From NCBI RefSeq assembly GCF_900217815.1, contig NZ_OBMT01000009.1, positions 1 through 64,000 of the forward strand: 64,000 bases of DNA. Direction: 5' to 3'. The translations under genes and the position numbers were made by a program. This stretch comes from Rhodobacter maris (GTDB taxonomy: Bacteria > Pseudomonadota > Alphaproteobacteria > Rhodobacterales > Rhodobacteraceae). Positions within the stretch are counted from its first letter, which is position 1; every line of letters starts with the position of its first letter. Of the stretch, positions 1 to 7,244 are shown in pieces. Under the pieces are notes generated by a model that saw only the letters and a program-made list of their open reading frames with translations, was not told the DNA's origin and made no database searches.

Positions 1-300
1 CTCGTCCGTGCCCCGCATCATGATCCCCTCTCGCCGTGAGAAGGGGTGAATCATGTTCTGCATCCAAGGTCGAGGCCGACTATTTCAGCGACCTGCTAAG
101 CGGCCGCTTGAGTGTGGCGCGGCGTAAGGCGTACGCAGCCTCATCGCGGCCACTCAAACCAATGTACCTTTCGTGACGCATCTAACTGTGGTTTCTCATG
201 CCTTACATCACCTGTAGAGTTCGCAGAAATCCTTCCTGATATGGTCTTTCTGCCTCAAGGTGGTACAAGAAGGTGGCTGCAGCACATTGGAATATTCCTC
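1..300. other. Upstream region without a supported gene
   Basis: No convincing gene lies here. The longest small frame on the + strand (GTG at 36 to TGA at 176, 46 codons) has no recognised motif and may be a leftover of a mobile gene. The base composition is less GC-rich than the core genome further right, in line with the accessory gene that follows. Confidence 0.4.
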
Positions 301-2049
301 ATGCCTATCTATCTCAGCGCGATAGCACTACAATTTTACAGGGGGATCGGCCCTGAAACGCAGTTTGTTGCACCGTTCTCCGAGATGAATTTTTTCATCG
401 GAGCGAACAACGCTGGCAAGTCCATTGTTCTCAATTTCCTCAACGAGCGTCTTCCCTTTCGCAAAGGCAATATAGCGTCGAGACCGTTGAACTTTAACGT
501 AGATGGCTATCGAGGGTCGACCAGTGGTGAATTTATGGCGGCCGTCGGTTTTCCTGCTGCCTTCGCAGTGTCTCATTTCCATGAGAAACTGTCGAAAATC
601 CCTATTCGCAACACCAATCTCGCGGCCACTGTCAAAGAGATCATACATCATATGAGCTTCAAAGACCATCTGTGGATCAAACCGACAGGCAACGCCGAGA
701 CAGGTAGTTTACTGAAATATCCAGATGAGAAATCTGCAGTCAGTTGGGTGAGTGAGGACGCCTGGTATGAATTGTGGAACGCCCTTACTGGGAGCAGCGG
801 CGGTGGCTTAATGCGACATTGGGTTCCGGAAACATTGGCCCAAATCGCTAAGTTTTCGCAAGTGAGCCTTCCGGAAAGCATGTTGATACCAGCGAAGCGA
901 CAGCTTGGCCCGAAAAATGAGACCTTTGATGACCTTACTGGGAAGGGGCTCATTGACCATCTCGCAGAGCTGCAGAACCCTGACCATCATGAAAGAGAGA
1001 GGAAAAAGACCTTCGATCAGATCAACGAATTCTTGCGTGTGGTCACGGGCAAGACGGATGCTGAACTGGAGGTGCCAAGCGGGAGGCAGCACCTCTTGGT
1101 CCACATGGATGACAAAGTGCTTCCCCTTTCCTCACTAGGAACGGGCATTCATGAGGTTATCTTGATCGCGGCATTTTGCACGATCCACCAGAACAGGATC
1201 ATGTGCATCGAGGAGCCGGAGATACATCTTCACCCAGTCCTGCAGCGCAAGCTGATCAGGTATCTTCAAAAACACACGACCAACCAATACTTCATTGCGA
1301 CGCATTCTGCGGCCTTTATTGACACACTAGGAGCGTCGGTGTTTCACGTACGCAACGATGGTAGCCAGACCTATATCAAAAGCGCCGTCCTTAAATCAGA
1401 TCAGCGTCGCGTAGTTGATGAACTTGGATACCGCGCATCGGACATCGTACAGGCCAACGCTGTCGTTTGGGTAGAGGGGCCATCAGATCGCATTTATATC
1501 CGCCATTGGCTGCAAGACATGGCTCCGGAAATGATCGAAGGCATCCACTACAGCATTTTGTTTTACGGAGGCAGTTTGATCAGGCACCTCAGCGCAGATG
1601 ACAATGCGCTGGAGGAGTTTATCAGGCTGCGGCAACTGAACCGAAACCTCGCCATTGTGATCGATAGCGATAAGAGCAGCCCGCGAGCTCCGCTTAAGCC
1701 TGCTGCCCAGCGACTTCGCGAGGAAATGAAAGACAGCGAATGTGTTGTTTGGATAACCAAAGGGCGGGAGATCGAAAACTACGTAGACGCCACTGTGCTG
1801 CAGGAAGCCCTTAAAGCCTGTCATCCGACCATCTATCAGAGACCGGACAAGGTCGGCCAGTTTGATCACGCATTTTACTTTGTCAGAAGGAAAACGACAT
1901 CGGCTGGGGATGTGCTTTACACTAAGGGAGACAAAGTCGGTGCAGCTATGCACGTATGTGGGCAACCCGCTGACTTAGGAATTCTCGATTTGAGGACTCG
2001 TATCGGAGAGTTGGCAGCCATGATCCGCCGCGCGAACGGCGTTACCTGA
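301..2049 (+). CDS. OLD-family ATP-dependent nuclease (AAA ATPase + TOPRIM)
   Basis: Predicted 582-residue ATPase fused to a TOPRIM nuclease domain, the layout of overcoming-lysogenization-defect (OLD) proteins, which cut nucleic acid and often act against phage. A Walker A motif GANNAGKS lies at about residues 34-41, an EEPEIHLHP Walker B/signature segment near 303-311 and a THSAAF H-loop follows. The TOPRIM part shows VEGPSD (catalytic Glu near 392) and IDSDKS (DxD near 455). I chose the ATG at 301 because the first beta strand of the ATPase starts right there; earlier in-frame starts (GTG 112, ATG 241) add residues without a domain. No UvrD-like helicase follows, so a Gabija pair is not supported; a stand-alone class 1 OLD protein fits better. 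The gene is clearly less GC-rich than the core genes, which suggests transfer. Confidence 0.8.
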   Translation: MPIYLSAIALQFYRGIGPETQFVAPFSEMNFFIGANNAGKSIVLNFLNERLPFRKGNIASRPLNFNVDGYRGSTSGEFMAAVGFPAAFAVSHFHEKLSKIPIRNTNLAATVKEIIHHMSFKDHLWIKPTGNAETGSLLKYPDEKSAVSWVSEDAWYELWNALTGSSGGGLMRHWVPETLAQIAKFSQVSLPESMLIPAKRQLGPKNETFDDLTGKGLIDHLAELQNPDHHERERKKTFDQINEFLRVVTGKTDAELEVPSGRQHLLVHMDDKVLPLSSLGTGIHEVILIAAFCTIHQNRIMCIEEPEIHLHPVLQRKLIRYLQKHTTNQYFIATHSAAFIDTLGASVFHVRNDGSQTYIKSAVLKSDQRRVVDELGYRASDIVQANAVVWVEGPSDRIYIRHWLQDMAPEMIEGIHYSILFYGGSLIRHLSADDNALEEFIRLRQLNRNLAIVIDSDKSSPRAPLKPAAQRLREEMKDSECVVWITKGREIENYVDATVLQEALKACHPTIYQRPDKVGQFDHAFYFVRRKTTSAGDVLYTKGDKVGAAMHVCGQPADLGILDLRTRIGELAAMIRRANGVT

Positions 2050-2116
2050 ATGAATTGCCCCACCTAGTTGAGCGAACCGCCGCGTTGCGCGCGTAGCATC
2101 CGCCTCGAGGTGGTTA

Positions 2117-2240
2117 CGAACGGCAGCTATCGCCGATTGCTGCGCCCGCGATGCCGCGACATCACCGTCGGCAGACCGCCCTCTGTGACTGCGCCATGAC
2201 TCGCGGTGCGCCCCGCACAAGGGGCCGGAATGGGCTGCTC
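2117..2240 (+). repeat. Dispersed repeat, copy A
   Basis: Copy A of a repeat that recurs in inverted orientation at 2411-2534 and in part at 11119-11187. Shared blocks include GATTGCTGCG, TCACCGTCGGC, GTGACTGxGCCATGA and AGGGGCCGGxATGGGCTG. It carries no gene. The copies differ by scattered substitutions, so they are old. Confidence 0.6.
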
Positions 2241-2410
2241 GGCCCTATCGTTGCGATTCGTCGGAGCGGCAGCTTTGGCGACCATGCTCGGCGGTGCGAT
2301 CGGTGGCAGTGACCAGCTCAATTGATTGCCGACCGTGATCAACTGGGCGAAGCGGCACTGAGCGGCTGGTGTCCTTCAGAAGCCATTCGGACGCGCCGCA
2401 GCGTGGGGAT

Positions 2411-2534
2411 CTAGCAGCCCATCCCGGCCCCTCGTGCGGGACGCAGAGCGAATCATGGAGCCTTCGCAACGGGCGGAGAGCCGACGGTGAGGTTGCGGCA
2501 TTGCACCCGCAGCAATCCGGGAATGCGGTCGTTC
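2411..2534 (-). repeat. Dispersed repeat, copy B (inverted relative to A)
   Basis: The reverse complement of this stretch aligns with copy A over GATTGCTGCG, TCACCGTCGGC and GAGGGGCCGGGATGGGCTG. The ends carrying GGGATGGGCTG of A and B face each other across about 170 bases, so the two could form a large stem or mark the ends of a small lost element. Confidence 0.6.
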
Positions 2535-2766
2535 ACGTCTCGCGCAGAGCGCGACGCGCAGATTGCGGACAGTGAGTATCCGTCTTGGTCAAGCGGGTTT
2601 CGGGGGCCAAAGGCGATCGGCCTTGAGGAGGGCGTTGGCAGTCAGGAGGAGCTTTCTCATAAGCGCGACGATGGCAACCATTGGCCGCCTTTCGCGCCAC
2701 TGCCGCGCGGCTCGACCGCGCGCTCGCGGCGCAGATCGGGTAACGCAAGCGCCCTCCCCTCAGCCC

Positions 2767-3162
2767 TTACCCCTCGCGGCGCGGACAGGCATCGTTCACC
2801 GAGGGCGCGCCGGGGTCCAGGCCGATCCAGGCCGCCACCTGCGCGGTTTCGAACCCGGCGCGGCGGTCTTCGCCCACCTGCATCAGCGGGCGCCGGATCA
2901 GCAGCGGATCGTCGAGCATCAAGGCCAGCGCCTCGGCCTCGGTGAGGCTGTCGGGGCGCAACTCGCTCGACCGGACCCGCGGCGCGGCGGCGTTGAACCA
3001 TTCCGCCACCGGCCGGGCGCCGAAGAAGGGCCGCAGGCTTTGCGCGGTCCAAGGCGCGCGCAACAGATCGCGCACCTCGAGCCGGTGCCCCGCGGCTTCA
3101 AGCACCGCCTTTTGCCGCGCATTCCCGACACAACCGGGTTTTTCCCAAAAGATCACATCCAT
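2767..3162 (-). CDS. ArsC/Spx-fold nitrogenase-associated protein
   Basis: 131-residue thioredoxin-fold protein of the ArsC/Spx superfamily. It opens with FWEKPGCVGNARQ, where Cys11 sits in the position of the ArsC active-site cysteine, followed by LLEAAGH-like and RDLL segments and PFFGxRPVAEWFN. This pattern matches the nitrogenase-associated subfamily (Azotobacter NifO group) better than arsenate reductase proper. Its role is unclear; related proteins sit in nif regions of diazotrophs. A good ribosome site (AAGGGTGACAGG) precedes the ATG at 3162. It is divergent from the RsbQ-like gene, with about 200 bases between their starts. Only one catalytic Cys is seen, with no obvious resolving Cys, so arsenate reduction is doubtful. 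Confidence 0.75.
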   Translation of the reverse strand: MDVIFWEKPGCVGNARQKAVLEAAGHRLEVRDLLRAPWTAQSLRPFFGARPVAEWFNAAAPRVRSSELRPDSLTEAEALALMLDDPLLIRRPLMQVGEDRRAGFETAQVAAWIGLDPGAPSVNDACPRREG

Positions 3163-3363
3163 CCTGTCACCCTTCCTGACGCCTTCGCCATCGCCTCGCT
3201 ACCGCGCAGCAAGAACCATGCCGAGACCTGATGCCGCTTGGGGCGCGCGCCAAAACAAGCCCAAAACGCGAACGTTTTCTCTTTCGCCCCGTTTTCAGGC
3301 CGCAGTTTCCGTCCTAAGCTGTTCCTCGCCCGAGCGAGTCAACCTGAAGGAGATTTGCCCGCC

Positions 3364-4209
3364 ATGCTCGACGATGGCCGCCACAACCTTTGCCAGATCG
3401 GCGCGGGCGAGGTGCCGCTGATGCTGGCGCATGGCTATGGCTGCGACCAGTCGGTGTGGCGCGCGGTGGCGCCGCTGCTCGCGCCGCACTACCGCGTGGT
3501 GCTGTTCGATCATGCCGGCTGCGGTCAGGCGGCGGGCGATCTGTACGACCGCCGGCGCCACGCCACCCTGCGCGGCTATGTCGAGGATCTGCTGGCGCTC
3601 CTCGACCGGCTCAGGCTCGGCCCGGTGCGCTTCGTCGGCCATTCGGTCTCTTCGATGATCGGCGCCCTCGCCGCGATCGAGCGGCCCGATCTTTTCGCCG
3701 CGCTGGTGATGATCGGCCCCTCGGCGCGCTACATCGACACCGAGGGTTATACCGGCGGCTTCAGCCGCGACACCGTCGAGGACCTGCTCGACCTGCTCGA
3801 CAGCAATTTCGCCGATTGGGTCAAGGGCTTCGCGCCGATCGCCACCGGCAACCCCGACCGCCCCGAACTGGCGAGCGATTTCGCGCAACGGCTGCGCCGC
3901 AACGACCCCGAGATCGCCTCGGCCTTCGCCCGCGCCACCTTCTTCGTCGATGCCCGTGCCGCGCTGCCGAAGCTGCAGGTGCCGACGCTGATCCTGCAAT
4001 CGCAAGACGACCCGATCGCCCCCGATCCGGCGGTCGAGTTCGTGCATCGCGCGATCCCCGGCAGCCGCCTGATGCGGCTCGAAAGCCACGGCCATTGCCC
4101 GCATCTGAGCCATCCCGACATCGTCGCCGAGGCGATCCTCGCTGGGCTTGCGCCCGCGCCCGAGGGGGTGGAACCGGGGGGCACGAAAACGGGGGGCGCG
4201 GACCGGTGA
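3364..4209 (+). CDS. RsbQ-like alpha/beta hydrolase
   Basis: 281-residue alpha/beta hydrolase with the look of RsbQ and of the KAI2/D14 receptors. The nucleophile elbow is GHSVS (Ser94), the acid is in QDDPIAP (Asp216) and the histidine in GHCPHLSHP (His247), positions nearly the same as the Ser96-Asp219-His247 triad known for Bacillus RsbQ. RsbQ works with a PAS-domain partner (RsbP), probably by making or delivering a small ligand. Here the very next gene, overlapping by four bases, encodes a PAS-GGDEF-EAL protein. The start at ATG 3364 has a strong ribosome site (AAGGAGATTTG); the upstream in-frame extension is not needed. Cytoplasmic, no signal peptide. Confidence 0.85.
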   Translation: MLDDGRHNLCQIGAGEVPLMLAHGYGCDQSVWRAVAPLLAPHYRVVLFDHAGCGQAAGDLYDRRRHATLRGYVEDLLALLDRLRLGPVRFVGHSVSSMIGALAAIERPDLFAALVMIGPSARYIDTEGYTGGFSRDTVEDLLDLLDSNFADWVKGFAPIATGNPDRPELASDFAQRLRRNDPEIASAFARATFFVDARAALPKLQVPTLILQSQDDPIAPDPAVEFVHRAIPGSRLMRLESHGHCPHLSHPDIVAEAILAGLAPAPEGVEPGGTKTGGADR

Positions 4210-6311
4210 GTCCGGCCTCGGGGCAAAGCGGGCCCCCGTTTGGCGCCGCGGCCGACCGCGCGCCCTGTGGCCTCGTCGAGATCGACGCCGCGGGCCGCGT
4301 TCGCGCCGCCAATGCCGAATTCCTGCGCTGGGTCGGGCGCGCGCCCGAGGCGGTGCTCGGGCGCGATCTGGCGCAGGTTCTGTCGCCGGCGGGGCGGGTG
4401 TTTTGGCTCACCCATCTGGCGCCGCAGCTGCGCCTGACCGGGCGGCTCGACGAAATCTCGCTGCCCCTGCCCGATGCCGCGGGGGGCGTGCGGCGCTGCC
4501 TTCTGAGCGCGCGGCGGCTGGGGGGCGCGGAGACGGAGGGCGATACGGGCGCCACGCTGGTGCTGGTCGATGCCGCGCGGCGGCACAGCGACGCGGACGG
4601 GCAGGCCCGGCTCGAGGCGCTGGCGCGGATGCGGGCGCATTGGCTGGGGCAGATCGAGCGCATGGCCGAGGTCGGCGCCTGGTCCTTCGATCCGGCGCTG
4701 CGGGTGTTCGACGCCTCCGATCAGGTGCTGCGGATTTTGGGGCTTTTGCCCGCGGCGGCGCCCGGGCTGGCCGATGTGCTCGACCGGCTCGCCTCGGAGC
4801 CGTTGCGGGCGCGGCTCGCGCGGCTGTTCGAGGCGCCCGAGACCCTGCGCGCGCCGCTCGATGTCGAGGCGGCGATCGTGACCCCGGCGGGCCAGCGCCG
4901 GCAGATCCGCATCTATGGCGAGGCTTTGTGGGAGAAGGGCAAGGTGGCGCGGGTGCAGGGCGTGCTCGCCGATATCAGCCGCGCGCAGGAGGATCGTCAG
5001 CGGCTCTGGCATCTGGCGCATGTCGACGAGGTGACGGGGCTGGCGAACCGGCAATGGTGTCGCGCGCGGCTGGCCGAGGCCTGCGCCGAGGATCGGGGGC
5101 TGGCGCTCCTCCTGGTCGATCTGCCCGATTTCGCCGTGCGGGTGCAGGATTATGGCGAGGCGCGCGCCGATGCGATGCTGCGCGAAATCGGCGGGCGGCT
5201 CGCCGCGCTGATGCCCGCCGAGGGGCTTGCGGCGCGGCTGTCGGGCGAGGAATTCGCGCTCGTGGTGCCCGCGCCGCCCGGCACCGACCCCGATGCGCTG
5301 GCCGAGCGGCTTGCCGGGGCGGTGCAGGCGGCACTGCGGGTGCCGCTGGCCAGCTCGGGCGCGGCGGTGCAGTTGCGCGTGGCGCTTGGCATGGCGACGC
5401 GGCCCGCCGATGCGCGCACCGCCGAGGCGCTCTGGGCCCGTGCCAAGGCGGCGCTGAGCGAGGTCAGGCGCGCCGGGCACAGCGGTGCGGCCTTTCTGCG
5501 CGGCGCCACGCTGGCCACCGCCGAGGCCCGGCGCGCCGCGCTGGCCGCGGCCCTCTCCACCGTGCGCGAGGCCGCGCGCGAGGATCGGATCGAGGCCTGG
5601 TATCAGCCGAAGATCCGGCTGGCCGACGGAGGTGTCACCGGCCACGAGGCGCTTGCGCGGATCCGCCTTGCCGATGGCACGATCAGCGCGCCGGGCGCCT
5701 GGTGGGTGGCGTTCGACGACCCCGATTGCGCCGCGCTGATCGACGCGGCGGTGCTGCGCCGGGTGCTTGCCGATCTGGCCGGGCAGGGCGCGGCGCTGGG
5801 CCGGGTGGCGGTGAATTTCTCCGATCACAGCCTGCGCCGGGCCGATTTCGCCGCCGATCTGCTGGCCCGGATCGCGGCGGCAGGGCTGACGCCGGCGCAG
5901 CTCGAGCTCGAGATCGTCGAGACCGCGCTGCTGGGCCAGAGCACCGAGGATCTGATCGCCGGGTTCGAGCGGCTGCGCGCGGCCGGGGCGACGATCGCGC
6001 TTGACGATTTCGGCACCGGCTTCGCCTCGCTCACGCATCTGCGCGACCTGCCGGTGGACCGCATCAAGATCGACAAATCCTTCGTGCTGGGGCTGGCGGC
6101 GCAGGGGCGCAACCTGCCGATCCTGCGCGCGATCACGGATCTGGCGCGGGGGCTGGGGTTGGCGACCGTGGCCGAGGGGGTGGAGACCGAAGAGGCGACC
6201 GATCTGTTGCGGGGCCTTGGCTGCGACGAGGCGCAGGGGTTCCGCTTTGGCCGGCCGCAGCCACTGGCGCAGATTTGCGCTTCGGGCGGGGCGGCGGCGG
6301 CGCGAGGGTGA
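4206..6311 (+). CDS. PAS-GGDEF-EAL cyclic-di-GMP signalling protein
   Basis: 701 residues: an N-terminal PAS domain (about 12-110), a second PAS-like segment (about 140-265), a GGDEF domain (about 270-430) and an EAL domain (about 445-690). The GGDEF signature reads SGEEF (near 346) and the usual substrate-binding FKxxND segment is replaced by FAVRVQD, so cyclase activity is doubtful. The EAL part keeps GHEALARI, VNFSD, EIVE, LDDFGTG, IKIDKSF and AEGVET, so phosphodiesterase activity is likely. The GTG start at 4206 overlaps the hydrolase stop (GTGA), implying translational coupling. I infer that the hydrolase controls the PAS domain and so the phosphodiesterase output. No membrane segment is seen. 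Confidence 0.88.
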   Translation: MSPASGQSGPPFGAAADRAPCGLVEIDAAGRVRAANAEFLRWVGRAPEAVLGRDLAQVLSPAGRVFWLTHLAPQLRLTGRLDEISLPLPDAAGGVRRCLLSARRLGGAETEGDTGATLVLVDAARRHSDADGQARLEALARMRAHWLGQIERMAEVGAWSFDPALRVFDASDQVLRILGLLPAAAPGLADVLDRLASEPLRARLARLFEAPETLRAPLDVEAAIVTPAGQRRQIRIYGEALWEKGKVARVQGVLADISRAQEDRQRLWHLAHVDEVTGLANRQWCRARLAEACAEDRGLALLLVDLPDFAVRVQDYGEARADAMLREIGGRLAALMPAEGLAARLSGEEFALVVPAPPGTDPDALAERLAGAVQAALRVPLASSGAAVQLRVALGMATRPADARTAEALWARAKAALSEVRRAGHSGAAFLRGATLATAEARRAALAAALSTVREAAREDRIEAWYQPKIRLADGGVTGHEALARIRLADGTISAPGAWWVAFDDPDCAALIDAAVLRRVLADLAGQGAALGRVAVNFSDHSLRRADFAADLLARIAAAGLTPAQLELEIVETALLGQSTEDLIAGFERLRAAGATIALDDFGTGFASLTHLRDLPVDRIKIDKSFVLGLAAQGRNLPILRAITDLARGLGLATVAEGVETEEATDLLRGLGCDEAQGFRFGRPQPLAQICASGGAAAARG

Positions 6312-6502
6312 GCCAAGCGCCGGAAAGGCGGGCACGGCCCGCCCACGATGACCGTCCGCCTTGTCTCTCGTGCAAACGCCAGACCTTGCGCCGCGCCTCG
6401 CATGACCGGGCGCTTTGGGTTGCTCGTTTCCTCGCTGCAGCACGATCAACCGGCCGCTCTGGCGACATGCGCCAGAAGGGCAGACCGGCGGCAATGAGCC
6501 GA

Positions 6503-6535
6503 GCACGCGGATCCGCGCCGCACGGCACCTGAGCT
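6503..6535 (+). repeat. Short patch related to the sequence beside repeat copy C
   Basis: The 33 bases ending in CGGCACCTGAGC resemble 11233-11265 (pattern GCACGxGGATCxGCGCCG followed by CGGCACC and GAGC), the stretch just downstream of repeat copy C. It is a short, diverged match and may be part of the same repeat family. Confidence 0.35.
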
Positions 6536-6621
6536 CTGCTCCGTCCGCGTCCTTCGCTTTGCATCGCTCTCTTGGGGGCGCGCGGCGGCTTTCGGGCGGC
6601 GAGATCTGCGCCGTGGAGTAA

Positions 6622-6637
6622 CTGTTACGCGTAACAG
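6622..6637. promoter_or_regulatory. 16-base perfect palindrome (operator-like)
   Basis: CTGTTACGCGTAACAG is a perfect 8+8 palindrome. Its core TGTTACGCGTAACA resembles operators of LacI-family regulators of the GntR/IdnR type (known core TGTTACC-GGTAACA). No regulator or metabolic gene stands next to it, so it may be an orphan operator left by a rearrangement. Function is inferred only. Confidence 0.4.
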
Positions 6638-6722
6638 ATTGACGCAAAACAGTACATTCTGAAGGTGAACAAAACGCGGTGAGAAAGGTGAACACGAGGG
6701 GAACGGAGAGGCCAAAACAGTC

Positions 6723-6767
6723 CTCCGAAGGCAGGGGTCACAGGTTCGAATCCTGTCGGGTGCGCCA
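6723..6767 (+). pseudogene. tRNA-Arg(CCG) 3' remnant, probable attachment site
   Basis: This 45-base piece matches the 3' part of a tRNA: anticodon loop CTCCGAA (anticodon CCG at 6725-6727), the 3' strand of the anticodon stem GGCAG, variable region, T arm ACAGG-TTCGAAT-CCTGT, acceptor strand CGGGTGC, discriminator G and encoded CCA. The 5' half is missing: the bases before it do not pair with the anticodon or acceptor strands. Such 3' tRNA pieces are the usual attachment-site duplicate left when an island integrates into a tRNA gene. The full gene, expected to start GCACCCG, is not in the window. Confidence 0.8.
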
Positions 6768-7062
6768 TTAACCTCAAAATTCCAAAACATTTGCGTGGTC
6801 TGTTCCCGCGATTGAGCCCATGCGCGCCGTGGCCTAAAGTAGGTGGGCATCACTAAAGGTTGGCGGCAAAGCTCAGAGGTGCGGTTCGGAAGGCTCTCGG
6901 TATCGTCGAACAATGCGGGTCGAGACGGAGGAGGGGATTTGTTCCCACATCGGATCAAGGGCCGGAGCGAGAGCCTCTGATACCTATCGCTGAAGCGCCT
7001 CCGTTCGCCAAGAGCACCGTGGTACGCATCAGCAGTATCTGACTCTCAATTCTGGCTCACGG

Positions 7063-7232
7063 GTGACCGCCAATGCCGAGGAGGTGGTTATCGAGGCGTT
7101 GCGCGATCTGGCCCGCCGGCTCTACCGCCAGTTCAAGCGCGAATACGACTATCTGCCTCGGATGAGGTCGTCGATGAGGCCATCATCGCCAACGGTTACA
7201 CCTTCACCGAAGCCGGCCAACGGTTTGGGTGA
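7063..7232 (+). pseudogene. Frameshifted fragment of a small mobile-element gene
   Basis: The frame from 7063 reads ANAEEVVIEALRDLARRLY and on to KREYDYL; after that one frame change restores SDEVVDEAIIANGY then TFTEAGQRFG and a stop at 7230-7232. The two pieces look like one continuous C-terminal region broken by a frameshift. From memory similar short proteins occur on alphaproteobacterial plasmids and islands, but I cannot name the family. Any upstream part is lost or unrecognisable. Confidence 0.5.
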
Positions 7233-7244
7233 GGAGGTTCGGCC

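Larger units (their letters stand above)
2050..2766. other. Gene-free stretch carrying an inverted repeat pair
   Basis: I see no real gene in these 717 bases. The open frames here read through repeat sequence on both strands and have no domain. The stretch holds two copies of a dispersed repeat in opposite orientation (listed separately) separated by about 170 bases of unrecognised sequence. Confidence 0.6.
6312..7062. other. Gene-free stretch with tRNA remnant
   Basis: No real gene is seen. It contains a repeat-like patch, a 16-base palindrome and a tRNA-Arg 3' remnant, each listed separately. The open frame on the minus strand across 6446-6958 is the familiar spurious frame that reads antisense through a tRNA 3' end (it contains RIRTCDP). 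Confidence 0.6.

Noticed and set aside
301-2049. Gabija GajA
   Set aside because: The AAA-TOPRIM plan fits, but the required UvrD-like GajB gene does not follow; the next 700 bases have no gene.
2563-3231. 222-residue + strand frame over the ArsC-like gene
   Set aside because: It is antisense to a well-supported ArsC-like protein and has no start signal or domain.
3747-6695. 982-residue open frame on the minus strand opposite the hydrolase and PAS-GGDEF-EAL genes
   Set aside because: It is the mirror frame of GC-rich coding sequence, rich in Arg, Pro, Gly and Gln, with no domain; the + strand genes have clear motifs.
6446-6958. Minus-strand frame containing RIRTCDP
   Set aside because: This peptide is the well-known artefact of reading antisense through a tRNA 3' end; here it marks the tRNA-Arg remnant.
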